Below the pieces are notes generated by a model. That model searched no databases. It worked only from the letters and a program-made list of their open reading frames with translations, and was not told the DNA's origin. From positions 186,001 through 250,000 of the forward strand of contig NZ_VOXE01000001.1 of the NCBI RefSeq assembly GCF_008014695.1: 64,000 nt of DNA, in the 5' to 3' direction. Source of the DNA: Chryseobacterium sp. (GTDB lineage Bacteria > Bacteroidota > Bacteroidia > Flavobacteriales > Weeksellaceae). Shown here in pieces: positions 18,443 to 26,684 of the stretch (position 1 is the first letter of the stretch; each line of letters opens with the position of its first letter). Position numbers and translations under genes: made by a program.

Positions 18443-18642
18443 ATATCAATAAAGCTAGGCTTTGAGGTTTGGTTTTAAAAATGGCTTTGCGCTGCAGTCT
18501 TGAAGAATTAAAAAGGGATTCGAAAACTTTGATTTCAAAGAAGAAGCAGCGGTTAAAACCATTACATTGAATGAAGGAGATTACCATAAAGGAGAAGCTT
18601 CTGTAATAAGGATTTTTGCGGTTAAGCATTGATTTTTGCTTA

Positions 18643-18658
18643 TGTAATCGAGGTCACT
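18643..18658 (+). promoter_or_regulatory. Predicted Crp-type operator for the MBL-rhodanese operon
   Basis: TGTAA-N6-TCACT with the right half starting 26 bases before the -7 box at 18680. Same half-sites and spacing as at 11212. Confidence 0.65.
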
Positions 18659-18679
18659 GACGACGGGTCATATAAAAGA

Positions 18680-18687
18680 TAACTTTG
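18680..18687 (+). promoter_or_regulatory. -7 box for the MBL-rhodanese operon
   Basis: TAACTTTG, 28 bases upstream of the ATG at 18715, with no -33 element at the usual spacing. Confidence 0.6.
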
Positions 18688-18714
18688 CACTTATAAATAT
18701 TAAAAGTAGAAATT

Positions 18715-20103
18715 ATGTTTTTTCAGCACATTTATGATAAAAGTTTAGCACAGAGCAGTTATTTAATCGGTTGTCAGGCAAAAGGAGAGGCAATTGTCAT
18801 TGATGCCAAAAGAGATATTGATACCTATCTTGAGGTGGCAAAAGAAAACAATCTCACAATTACGCATATTACCGAAACGCATATTCATGCAGATTTTCTG
18901 TCCGGTTCCCGTGAACTGGCAGCAGTTACAGGTGCTGATCTGTATCTGTCTGATGAAGGCGGTGAAGACTGGCAATACGAATTCCCGCATACCGGTCTGA
19001 AAAACGGAGATCAAATAAAAGTGGGAAATTTAACCTTGGAAATTCTTCATACACCTGGTCACACGCCCGAAAGTATCAGCTTTCTATTGACCGATCATCC
19101 TGCAACCGATGAACCGGTCATGATCTTCACCGGAGATTTTGTTTTTGTGGGAGATATTGGCCGCCCAGATTTATTGGAAAAAGCAGCCGGACTCATCGGA
19201 ACTCAGGAAAAGGGAGCCAAAGAAATGTACCGGTCGGTTCAGGATTTCAGGAAGCTTCCTGAGTTTATTCAGGTTTGGCCGGGACACGGTGCCGGTTCGG
19301 CCTGCGGAAAGGCTTTGGGAGCAGTACCAAGTTCAACAGTAGGTTATGAAAAAATAAGAAACTGGGCTTTTCAGTATGAAAATGATGAAGAAGGTTTTGT
19401 AGATGAGCTTTTGGAAGGGCAGCCGGAACCGCCAAAGTATTTCGCAATGATGAAAAAACTCAACAAAACAGACCGGCCTTTATTGACCGAAATTCTGAAA
19501 CAGAAAAAACTGTCGAAGGAAGAATTTCAAAAAGCGTATGCTGAAGAGGTTGAAATCATTGATACACGCGATAAAAATGATTTTGCAGCCGGTTTTATTC
19601 CAAAAAGCATCAATATTCAGGGCAATAATTCGTTCTCCACCTGGATGGGCTGGATGATCAGTTACGCAGAGCCATTTATTCTTGTTGCCGGCGACGAACA
19701 AATCGAAGATCTTACCAGAAAACTGATGCGGATCGGAATGGACAATATGATGGGGTATATCGATGATATTAATATTTCCGAACTGGAACTTCAGACTGCT
19801 GAGGTGATCAATCTGGATGAGTTTAAAAAGTATCTCAACCGTAACGAGGTGCAGATTGTAGATGTTAGGGGTAAAACTGAGTTTGAAGAAGGTCACATTG
19901 AAGGGGCAGAAAATGTTTTTGTAGGAACGCTCGCAGAAAATCTTGATAAATTTTCAAAGGATAAACAGGTCGTTATTCACTGTCAGAGCGGCGACAGAGT
20001 GTCAATCGCATATTCAGTTCTCAGAAAGAACGGTTTTGCCAACATCAAAAATTATTCTGGCGGAATGAAAGAATGGAAAGAAAAAAGAAACCCCGTAGCT
20101 TAG
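18715..20103 (+). CDS. Persulfide-dioxygenase-like MBL protein fused to two rhodanese domains
   Basis: A 462-residue fusion. Residues 1-240 are an ETHE1-like metallo-beta-lactamase fold with the iron-binding set H56-x-H58-x-D60, H116 (HTPGH), D141 (FTGDF) and H191 (GHG). Residues about 265-355 are a rhodanese fold whose loop reads LVAGDEQ with no cysteine, so it should be inactive. Residues about 362-460 are a second rhodanese with the intact loop C423-QSGD-R428. The expected job is oxidation of glutathione or protein persulfides to sulfite, coupled to sulfur transfer. It leads an operon with a DUF2892 protein under a Crp-type site. Confidence 0.92.
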   Translation: MFFQHIYDKSLAQSSYLIGCQAKGEAIVIDAKRDIDTYLEVAKENNLTITHITETHIHADFLSGSRELAAVTGADLYLSDEGGEDWQYEFPHTGLKNGDQIKVGNLTLEILHTPGHTPESISFLLTDHPATDEPVMIFTGDFVFVGDIGRPDLLEKAAGLIGTQEKGAKEMYRSVQDFRKLPEFIQVWPGHGAGSACGKALGAVPSSTVGYEKIRNWAFQYENDEEGFVDELLEGQPEPPKYFAMMKKLNKTDRPLLTEILKQKKLSKEEFQKAYAEEVEIIDTRDKNDFAAGFIPKSINIQGNNSFSTWMGWMISYAEPFILVAGDEQIEDLTRKLMRIGMDNMMGYIDDINISELELQTAEVINLDEFKKYLNRNEVQIVDVRGKTEFEEGHIEGAENVFVGTLAENLDKFSKDKQVVIHCQSGDRVSIAYSVLRKNGFANIKNYSGGMKEWKEKRNPVA

Positions 20104-20116
20104 AAAAATATTTAAG

Positions 20117-20353
20117 ATGATACAGAAAATATATAAAAACTGGAACTTTTTTAGAGTATTTCGTCTGGCAATAGGCGTTTTGCTGGTGGTGGAAGCTCTA
20201 AAATCGTCAAACTGGTTTCTGGTTTTGGTTGGAGTGGTTTTCGTGCTGATGCCGTTGCTGAACATCGGTTGTTGTGCAACAGGAAACTGTCCGGTCCCTA
20301 CAGGAAATTCTAAGGAAACTATTGATGAAGTAGAATATGAGGAAATTAAATAA
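20117..20353 (+). CDS. DUF2892-type small membrane protein
   Basis: A 78-residue membrane protein with two helices (about 12-28 and 33-50) and a cysteine cluster just after the second helix (NIGCC, then NCPVP), followed by an acidic tail (DEVEYEEIK). It starts 13 bases after the MBL-rhodanese stop codon and is surely cotranscribed with it. The cysteines at the membrane surface suggest contact with the sulfur-carrying enzyme, but this is inference from context. It differs from the 18233 protein by the CC pair. Confidence 0.8.
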   Translation: MIQKIYKNWNFFRVFRLAIGVLLVVEALKSSNWFLVLVGVVFVLMPLLNIGCCATGNCPVPTGNSKETIDEVEYEEIK

Positions 20354-20518
20354 AACCAAAATAAATAAATAATTTCACATACAACATTAAGACTGAATGG
20401 AATTACTCAGCCTTATATTTATTGGGTAATATTGCTGTTAAATTCTCATGTATTTGTAATTTTCAGCGTATTATCGATATAGTTCTATTAAAACTTCAAT
20501 GCATTCCAAACTTACTGC

Positions 20519-20526
20519 TATCTTTG
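20519..20526 (+). promoter_or_regulatory. -7 box for the secreted PLD-like gene
   Basis: TATCTTTG, 18 bases ahead of the ATG at 20544 and downstream of the alternative ATG at 20499, which argues for the later start. Confidence 0.5.
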
Positions 20527-20543
20527 CGCCACAAAACATCCCT

Positions 20544-22190
20544 ATGCATCCTAAATCAACTTTCGTTCTGCTGCTTTGCACCCTGTTTTCCGGAACTGTT
20601 TTCTCCCAGACCACTGTCCGGGAAAACGGATATACGGTAACCTACAATCATAGAAATATTGCCCTCACCTTCGACCGGAATGTCGATTTTAGGGCGTTCA
20701 ACGCTAAATCCCTGGCTGAAAAGCAGGTCGCCATCGACAGTACCAATAAGTACACTTATACCATCACCGACGCCGAGCCGGCGGAATTCATCAGATATGA
20801 GTATGCTGTGAAGGACGGCGCAAATAAAACATATAATTCGTCCATGCTGGCGGCACAGTCACTTTCCACGGGAGTGATGAATGTATATTTTAATCATCCT
20901 GTAATCACTTCCGCAGCGCAATACCAGCCCGCTCTGGATCTTGGAAGCACGTTGGATGATATGCTGATCACCTACATCAATGCCTGCCAAAGTACCCTGG
21001 ACATTGCCATTTACAACAGCTATTCACCGAGCAGCACAACAGGTATTGCCGGGGCCATCAACAACGCCTACGGCAGGGGAGTGAGGGTGCGTGTGGTGTA
21101 TGACGGCAGCACGGGCAGCGTCATGATCCCGCTTCTGAATCCTGCAATCCCGACATTGGCTAGCCCCACTTCGTCCTCCTATGGCATCATGCACAATAAA
21201 TTTGTCGTATTCGATGCCGACAGTTCGAATCCCAATGTTCCTTGGGTATGGACAGGTTCAACAAACTGGACTGCAGCGCAGATCGACGGTCCTGACAAGA
21301 ACAATGCAATCGCCATCCAGGATCAGGCACTGGCCCAGGCCTACAAAACGGAGTTCGAGGAAATGTGGGGCTCTTCAGTTCTGCTGCCGAATACTACTGT
21401 CTCCAAATTTGGGCCCTATAAATTGAACAATACTCCGCACACCTTTGTCATCAACGGAAAAGCGGTCGGCAGTTATTTCAGCCCTTCCGACGGTGCCAAT
21501 GCGCAGATCATCAATGTTATCAATTCCGCCAATACCGATATTGAAATTTCTACCATGCTCATCACCCGCGACGATGTGCGTGATGCAATCGTCAACAGAT
21601 ACAATTCAGGGGTCAATACCGTTCAGGCGGTCTTCGATACCCAGAACCCTTCAGGCAATGATATCCCTTCCCTTAAAACATCTATTGGTGCAAACAAAAT
21701 GGTACAGTATGCCGGTGCCGGAGTGATGCACCACAAGTTTATACTCGTCGATAATTTCAATGCAGCCTCAGATCCCACGCTATTAACGGGGTCTCACAAC
21801 TGGAGTGCTTCAGCTGAAACGAAAAACGATGAAAACATTCTCGTTATCCACGACAAAAATATCGCCGACCAGTACTATCAGGCATTCCTCTACCTCTACG
21901 GACAGGCGGGCGGTACGCTGGCCACCGCAGAACTGGCCTCAAACAAAAAAGATCTGATGCTGTACCCAAATCCAACAGACGGGATGGTGTATTTGAAAGC
22001 AGACAGCAGTCTGTTGAGTTCAAAAGGAAGTATTACGGTGTACAATGTCGTAGGAAGCAGGATTATGGAGCGTAATTTTGCCAATATGCAGAATGCATCT
22101 GTAGATCTTGGCAATGCTCCGAAAGGGCTGTACTTTGTAACGGTTCAGATAGGAGAGTTTTCTTATCAGGCTAAAATGATCCGGAAGTAA
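20544..22190 (+). CDS. Secreted phospholipase D-like protein with type IX sorting tail
   Basis: From the start chosen (548 residues) the protein has a Sec signal peptide ending GTVFSQ, a short Ig-like N-terminal part, two PLD-like halves with HKD-type motifs (H217-x-K219 in HNKFVVFD and H397-x-K399 in HHKFILVD, each followed by TGS-x-NW) and a type-A type IX secretion tail (YPNPTDGMVYL, then PKGLYFVTV) over the last 70 residues. It may be a secreted nuclease or phospholipase released or attached at the cell surface. A start 15 codons earlier would bury the promoter and spoil the signal peptide. Confidence 0.88.
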   Translation: MHPKSTFVLLLCTLFSGTVFSQTTVRENGYTVTYNHRNIALTFDRNVDFRAFNAKSLAEKQVAIDSTNKYTYTITDAEPAEFIRYEYAVKDGANKTYNSSMLAAQSLSTGVMNVYFNHPVITSAAQYQPALDLGSTLDDMLITYINACQSTLDIAIYNSYSPSSTTGIAGAINNAYGRGVRVRVVYDGSTGSVMIPLLNPAIPTLASPTSSSYGIMHNKFVVFDADSSNPNVPWVWTGSTNWTAAQIDGPDKNNAIAIQDQALAQAYKTEFEEMWGSSVLLPNTTVSKFGPYKLNNTPHTFVINGKAVGSYFSPSDGANAQIINVINSANTDIEISTMLITRDDVRDAIVNRYNSGVNTVQAVFDTQNPSGNDIPSLKTSIGANKMVQYAGAGVMHHKFILVDNFNAASDPTLLTGSHNWSASAETKNDENILVIHDKNIADQYYQAFLYLYGQAGGTLATAELASNKKDLMLYPNPTDGMVYLKADSSLLSSKGSITVYNVVGSRIMERNFANMQNASVDLGNAPKGLYFVTVQIGEFSYQAKMIRK

Positions 22191-22244
22191 ACTGTGATAC
22201 GCAACCGCTGTTATTATTCAGAACCTTTCACTATAAAAAATTTA

Positions 22245-22691
22245 ATGGAAGAAAATACCGATAAGGACAAGCCTAAAGGGCAGCCGACTCCGTTTGCACA
22301 GACCTATTTTCACGGCACTAAAGCAGACCTAATGATTGGCGAGCTGATCGCTCCCGGATTCAACTCTAACTATGGTCGTAGAAAAAATGCGCGGTATATC
22401 TTTCTTACCGCCACGCTGGATGCTGCGGTGTGGGGTGCCGAACTGGCAGCGGGCGAGGGAAGGGAAAGAATCTATCTGGTTGAACCTACCGGAGAGGTAG
22501 AGGACGACCCGGATCTGACAGACAAAAAATTCCCGGGCAATCCCACTAAGTCTTACCGTTCCGCACATCCCTTCATGGTGGTAGGTGAGGTCACGGGCTG
22601 GGAAGGTCATACTAAAGAACAAGTGGCAATAATGAAAGCTCATTTGGAACGGCTCCAACAGCAAGGTATCGATTCGCTGAATGACTCGTAA
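22245..22691 (+). CDS. arr: NAD+-rifampin ADP-ribosyltransferase (Arr family)
   Basis: A 148-residue Arr protein, close to the 142 residues of the mycobacterial enzyme. It inactivates rifamycins by ADP-ribosylation. Family blocks are nearly complete: FHGTKADL (H23), SNYGRRKNARYIFLTATLD, AAVWGAELAAGEG, VEPTGEVEDDPDLTDKKFPG and SYRSAHPFMVVGEV. The annotated open frame begins 17 codons earlier, but the ATG at 22245 gives the family's usual start. It lies 54 bases after the PLD gene. Arr homologs are common chromosomal genes in flavobacteria, so resistance in the host needs expression evidence. Confidence 0.92.
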   Translation: MEENTDKDKPKGQPTPFAQTYFHGTKADLMIGELIAPGFNSNYGRRKNARYIFLTATLDAAVWGAELAAGEGRERIYLVEPTGEVEDDPDLTDKKFPGNPTKSYRSAHPFMVVGEVTGWEGHTKEQVAIMKAHLERLQQQGIDSLNDS

Positions 22692-22836
22692 CCCAATGCC
22701 AATTTAAATATATATCTTGTTCAGGTTCCACAAACAGCAAGATTTATTTAGAGTAATAAAAATACAGGAAAAGAAGTTGCATCTTTTATAGTTGCAGAAT
22801 CGGGATTGAAGTTGGACACTCGGCCAAATAGATAGT

Positions 22837-23022
22837 ATGGTTATTAAAGGAATTTTCTTAATCTTGTGCGCGGCACTAATGATATTCTTTCAATATAAGA
22901 AGCAAATGTTCTACGAGAAAGAGACTGAAGAGGATCTTTATTTTCCACCAGAACAGCGGAGCTTTTGGGGGCTGGTAATATTAATGATATTGGGTGGAAT
23001 TATTATAATTTTGAAAAATTGA
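22837..23022 (+). CDS. Small two-helix membrane protein, unknown
   Basis: A 61-residue protein with an N-terminal hydrophobic helix (IFLILCAALMIFF), a charged middle (YEKETEEDLYFPPEQRS) and a C-terminal helix (GLVILMILGGIIIIL). No family recognised. The start ATG follows an A-rich stretch; the frame has normal codon use and the two-helix layout is credible for a real gene. Nothing in the neighbourhood points to a role. Confidence 0.5.
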   Translation: MVIKGIFLILCAALMIFFQYKKQMFYEKETEEDLYFPPEQRSFWGLVILMILGGIIIILKN

Positions 23023-23220
23023 TTCTGAATACTGCACATTCAGTTCGTAATCATTTCCCACGCATGCTCATATGGTTTGGCGGCATTTACAATAAAACGC
23101 AGCAATATTTATTAACCTGAGGTCAATGCAAACCGCAACAACACTGGCTCTGTCAACCATGATATGTTACAGTTAACTTTATGCTCTCGCTATTGTCCTT
23201 GGCTTTACACAGAATAAAAG

Positions 23221-23258
23221 AAAAAAATCGTTATTGTTTTTACAATAACGATTTTTTT
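23221..23258. terminator. Bidirectional hairpin overlapping a stop codon
   Basis: A perfect 17-base stem (23221-23237 with 23242-23258, loop TTTT) with A/T runs on both sides, able to end transcription from either direction. The stop codon and last six codons of the leftward gene 23240-23632 are inside the hairpin. Confidence 0.8.
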
Positions 23259-23632
23259 CTTAACCTCTGGATAAATGCTTCATTTACAGCATTCGCAATC
23301 TTTTGTATGTAGATTTTGTCTTCAGAAACAATGCTGTCGGATTCACCTGCATTGGTACTTATTCTTACGGCATATTCATTTTTTATGGAAATGAACCACC
23401 AAATCCCAAGGAGAATCATAATGATACCAACAAAAAACAGATCTCCAAGAAACAGTAATGGGATACCGAGAAGTGTGGTAAGTACCGCCTTCAATCTGCT
23501 CTTGTCAATTTCAAAAATGTAAACCGAAGAGATATTTCTCACAGCATACGTATTGGATTGCGTAACATACCGCACGGGTGTTACAGTAACATTCGTGTCA
23601 TGATAAAAAACAGTTTCATTTTGTGTTGCCAT
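23240..23632 (-). CDS. DUF6232 family membrane protein
   Basis: A 130-residue protein starting MATQNETVFY, with an N-terminal beta-rich part (VTVTPVRYVTQSNTYAVRNISSVY), two adjacent membrane helices (about 49-68 and 70-86) and a C-terminal part that is PH-like (KNEYAVRISTNAGES, then a helix IYIQKIANAVNEAFIQRL). This layout matches DUF6232, small proteins often seen near secretion or defence genes but of unknown function. It is transcribed leftward alone and its 3' end lies in the bidirectional hairpin. Confidence 0.75.
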   Translation of the reverse strand: MATQNETVFYHDTNVTVTPVRYVTQSNTYAVRNISSVYIFEIDKSRLKAVLTTLLGIPLLFLGDLFFVGIIMILLGIWWFISIKNEYAVRISTNAGESDSIVSEDKIYIQKIANAVNEAFIQRLRKKSLL

Positions 23633-23792
23633 TTTTGATGTATTTAATAGTTAATTCTGTGATCTACTAACTTTTTATACGTCAAAAATAAAAGTATTCT
23701 TTCTCTTCACCTTACGGAAAACCGTAAAGCAAATATTTTTTATGGAAAAATCCTTCAGAACTTTGAAAGGAATAGGGATAGTGAATTGTGTT

Positions 23793-24455
23793 TTAAAGTA
23801 TACCGAGATCCTTGCACATGACAATCATTTCAATATTGTTTTTGGCATCTAAGGTTTCCCTTAGTTCGTTCAGCCGTTTTTCGATGGCGCTCTGACTGTC
23901 GGGTTTGATCTGTTTTTCCTTGAAATCAATTTCAATTTCTTTTTGCCTCCATCCCTGGGAAAGACGCTTCAGCAAGTAGATATCATAATCTGTAACAGCC
24001 TGCGAATTATTTCGGATAGCACTTACAATTTCCTGTGGAATCACTGTTTCGCCGGCAAAAACCTTTTTAATAACAGTCGCCAGTTCTTTGCCGTCATTTC
24101 TTCCTTTGCTCACAAACCCGTTCACATCAAAATTTTTAAATAAATCATCAATAATCATCGGTTTCTTTTCAATAGAAAACACGATGATTTTGAGGTGGGG
24201 CTGAAGCAGACGCACCGCTCTGATAAGTTCCTGGCCTGTGTTAATGACCTGATTTCTGTGGTCTGCAACAAATCCTAAATCAGTAATCAGCAGTTCGTAG
24301 GGATTATTTTCTGCAACTCCCTGTTTGATTTTATTGTAGGCTTCGTCGCAATAACTTACAAACTCATAATCCTGAATCTGCAATCCTCTAAGTGTATTAA
24401 TGAGGCCTAAGTTTTCAATTTCGTGATCTTCGGCAGTAATAATTTTTTTGAACAT
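23793..24455 (-). CDS. Response regulator, NarL/LuxR-like
   Basis: A 220-residue regulator from the ATG at 24453-24455 (the frame is open 51 codons further upstream, inside the kinase gene, without regulator features). Receiver: acidic pair E9-D10, phospho-acceptor D59 in LLITDLGF, a serine in VFSIEK. The C-terminal 65 residues (LLKRLSQGWRQKEIEIDFKE) look like a LuxR-type helix-turn-helix in a divergent form with a long insertion. It starts five bases after the kinase stop codon, so it is the cognate regulator. A valine-rich GFVSKG stretch replaces the usual KP pair. Confidence 0.85.
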   Translation of the reverse strand: MFKKIITAEDHEIENLGLINTLRGLQIQDYEFVSYCDEAYNKIKQGVAENNPYELLITDLGFVADHRNQVINTGQELIRAVRLLQPHLKIIVFSIEKKPMIIDDLFKNFDVNGFVSKGRNDGKELATVIKKVFAGETVIPQEIVSAIRNNSQAVTDYDIYLLKRLSQGWRQKEIEIDFKEKQIKPDSQSAIEKRLNELRETLDAKNNIEMIVMCKDLGIL

Positions 24456-24459
24456 ATTT

Positions 24460-26100
24460 TTAAGAAATTGGTATAGAGAAATGAATGATAAGTCCGCCTT
24501 TTGGATTTGGTTCAAAATTAATAGTTCCCCCAATAATTTTAATACGGTTTTCCACATTATGAATTCCTGATTTTTTTTTGTGGTATAAGTCAGGCATTCC
24601 CACTCCATTGTCTGTATATTTTACATTCAGTTGTTTTGCTGTTCTTTGTATAATAATAGAAGCCAATTTCGCCTGGCTGTGTTTTTTCATATTCACCATC
24701 AGTTCCCGCATCACATAATAAATCTCAGTCTGTACATCGCCCGGAATGTATTGCCATGTGGCAGGATTATTACCAACGATCAGGACTTTCTGGGTATCTG
24801 AAGAATAGGAGGAGAGCATCTGCTGTAAACGGAGCGAAAAATCTTGGTCCTCAAATCCTACCAGATCGTCCCGTGCAATATCGCGGGATTCTTCATACAT
24901 CTTTTCAATACTGTTCAGTATATTTTCTTTGCGGAGTTCAGGGGTATTCTGTATTTCAACCATCGTATGGTACAGGCCGTTTGCAATCACATCATGTACT
25001 TTTTTGGAATATTTCAGCTGGGTGTTCTTAACCTCCAGCTCCTTTTCATAAGCATCCTGTTTTCGCTTCTTAAGGTACCAGAAAAGTCCGAAAAATAGAC
25101 TGGCAATGAGGCTTACAATAGATATTCGCTGTACTAAAATCTGATTTTGGGAGACCAGAATGTCGGCCTTGTTTTTTTCAGTTTCATAAATAACAGAAGC
25201 AAACTGATTCCGGGAATTGCTTTTAACCTGCTGTACACTGTCACTGAGAGTTTGGTATTCTTCAAAAAGCGTCTTCACGTTTTGGCCGTTATCAGTATTG
25301 ATCATTTTTCTCAAGGCATCAAGCTGGTCATCTGCACTTCCCGTTTTTTTGGCATTTACATACATAGCGGTGGCAAAGCGTAGCGCCTGAGACGGATCTT
25401 TTTTACGATAAAAATCCGCAAGATGAGAAAAACTCGCTGTCATTCCGTAAATATCACCGCGTTTGGTTCTGCTCTGTAAAATGGCATGCATTGGCAGGTC
25501 AGCACTATAGCGGGGGTTTTCCAGAAATTTTGCATAGGCCAGATTATCGGAAACCCTGTTCCTGAATTCGATACTGTCCCGAATGAGCGGATCCGTTGCA
25601 ACATCTTCGAAAAGCCGTTTCGCGTCAGAATACTTTCCTATTTTTAGATAGGAAATTCCCATATTGTTTTGGATGGTTAAATCCGAATAATCATCACGGT
25701 TAAACTGCAAAGCTTTATTATAGCAGTAAAGGGCTTCCTTATTATTTTTGAGAGCATTGTGGTTGATGGCAAACTGATTATAGATGGACGTGAGCATCGC
25801 TTGATCGCGAGCCGCAAGTTTTGCGGCTTTTCTGAGATTTTCATTGCTTCCAAGGAAATCTCCTTTTTCCGTCTGAATAATGGCCAGAAAAATCAATGAA
25901 TTGGCTGCGTTTGCATTATCCTTTGCGGCAATATATGCCTCGTAAGCCTGATAAAAATAGGTAAAGGAATCGTTGTATTTCCCCTGATAATATAAATATT
26001 CTCCTTTATCATAAGAACTGTCGGCAGCCGACAGTTCTTTTTTGTTCCCGCAGGACAAGAAAAACAGAAGAAAAAGTAAAAACAGGGAATGTTTTTTCAT
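24460..26100 (-). CDS. TPR-containing sensor histidine kinase
   Basis: A 546-residue lipoprotein-type sensor kinase. The signal peptide ends in LSC (C17), which should anchor the sensor part to the membrane. Residues about 30-270 are TPR repeats (YYQGKYNDSFTYFYQAY, ALYCYNKALQF, MGISYLKIGKYSDAKRL). A transmembrane helix follows at 326-345, then a coiled coil, a HisKA_3-like dimer helix with H369 (KKVHDVIANG) and an HATPase (MRELMVNMKKH, DNGVG, GLIIHFS). It matches the TPR-kinase / LuxR-regulator pairs of Bacteroidota. A 55-residue peptide gene precedes it by 22 bases. Confidence 0.9.
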   Translation of the reverse strand: MKKHSLFLLFLLFFLSCGNKKELSAADSSYDKGEYLYYQGKYNDSFTYFYQAYEAYIAAKDNANAANSLIFLAIIQTEKGDFLGSNENLRKAAKLAARDQAMLTSIYNQFAINHNALKNNKEALYCYNKALQFNRDDYSDLTIQNNMGISYLKIGKYSDAKRLFEDVATDPLIRDSIEFRNRVSDNLAYAKFLENPRYSADLPMHAILQSRTKRGDIYGMTASFSHLADFYRKKDPSQALRFATAMYVNAKKTGSADDQLDALRKMINTDNGQNVKTLFEEYQTLSDSVQQVKSNSRNQFASVIYETEKNKADILVSQNQILVQRISIVSLIASLFFGLFWYLKKRKQDAYEKELEVKNTQLKYSKKVHDVIANGLYHTMVEIQNTPELRKENILNSIEKMYEESRDIARDDLVGFEDQDFSLRLQQMLSSYSSDTQKVLIVGNNPATWQYIPGDVQTEIYYVMRELMVNMKKHSQAKLASIIIQRTAKQLNVKYTDNGVGMPDLYHKKKSGIHNVENRIKIIGGTINFEPNPKGGLIIHFSIPIS

Positions 26101-26122
26101 TCCCCTAAATTAATGAAATTAT

Positions 26123-26290
26123 TTATCTTTTTGGTGGGATGGGTTGAGTTTCTCCTCCTGTATCAATTGGGTTCTGATTTACAGGCGGGTTGGTGATTTC
26201 AGTTCCTGGGGTAGTACTCCCAGTATCATTTAAGGTAGCGGGGGTATTGTTAAAGTTTAATCCTAGAAGGATGAGTAATAGTTCTAACAT
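26123..26290 (-). CDS. 55-residue hydrophobic-plus-Pro/Thr peptide upstream of sensor kinase
   Basis: Not long enough for most gene finders. The frame from the ATG at 26288-26290 encodes MLELLLILLG as a hydrophobic start, then a Thr/Asn/Pro/Gly tail (TPATLNDTGSTTPGT, PIPPKR) and a TAA at 26123-26125. It lies 22 bases before the TPR kinase start on the same strand. The composition is that of a short anchored or exported peptide. No known family; it may be a peptide signal, a kinase partner or merely a leader peptide. Confidence 0.55.
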   Translation of the reverse strand: MLELLLILLGLNFNNTPATLNDTGSTTPGTEITNPPVNQNPIDTGGETQPIPPKR

Positions 26291-26684
26291 GTTTTTAAAA
26301 TTTAAAATTGAGCAGTTCTCATTCCAGTTCAGAACACAGGTGCTGAACAGATGAACTGACTGAAAAATACAAGCAGTTCTTATAAACTTGAAGGGAAGTA
26401 GGGGTACATCATACAGCTGCGATAATCCGCTTCCCTAAACCGGATGAACTCAGATGCATGTTGTACTGTTTTTGGAAATCAGTTTTGTAACTTTGTTTTT
26501 TTTGAGATTTCGTACGCCTTGATTTCTGGGTCAAAGTAACGCCATTAGGAAGCGTTTTTTAGAGACAGTGAAGAGACAGCGGAAAGACATCGCAAAGAAA
26601 CCCGTTTAAGGGAACCCGTTTTTTTAATTGGTCAGTAATTAGTCTAGTTTGGACACACTTTTTTAATTTTTCACAATAATTGAT
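26291..26684. other. Intergenic region between divergent genes
   Basis: No gene seen. A TAACTTTG element on the plus strand (26488-26495) could drive the rightward gene, though the leader would be long. No -7 box is apparent on the minus strand for the peptide-kinase operon. Confidence 0.4.

Larger units (their letters stand above)
18443..18714 (+). other. Gap with operator, promoter and a possible coding remnant
   Basis: No full gene. A frame open from 18504 to a stop at 18630-18632 reads like protein (KTITLNEGDYHKGEASVIRI) but lacks a start and is preceded by a stop; it may be the tail of a lost gene. The 3' end carries the Crp-type palindrome and -7 box of the next gene. Confidence 0.4.
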
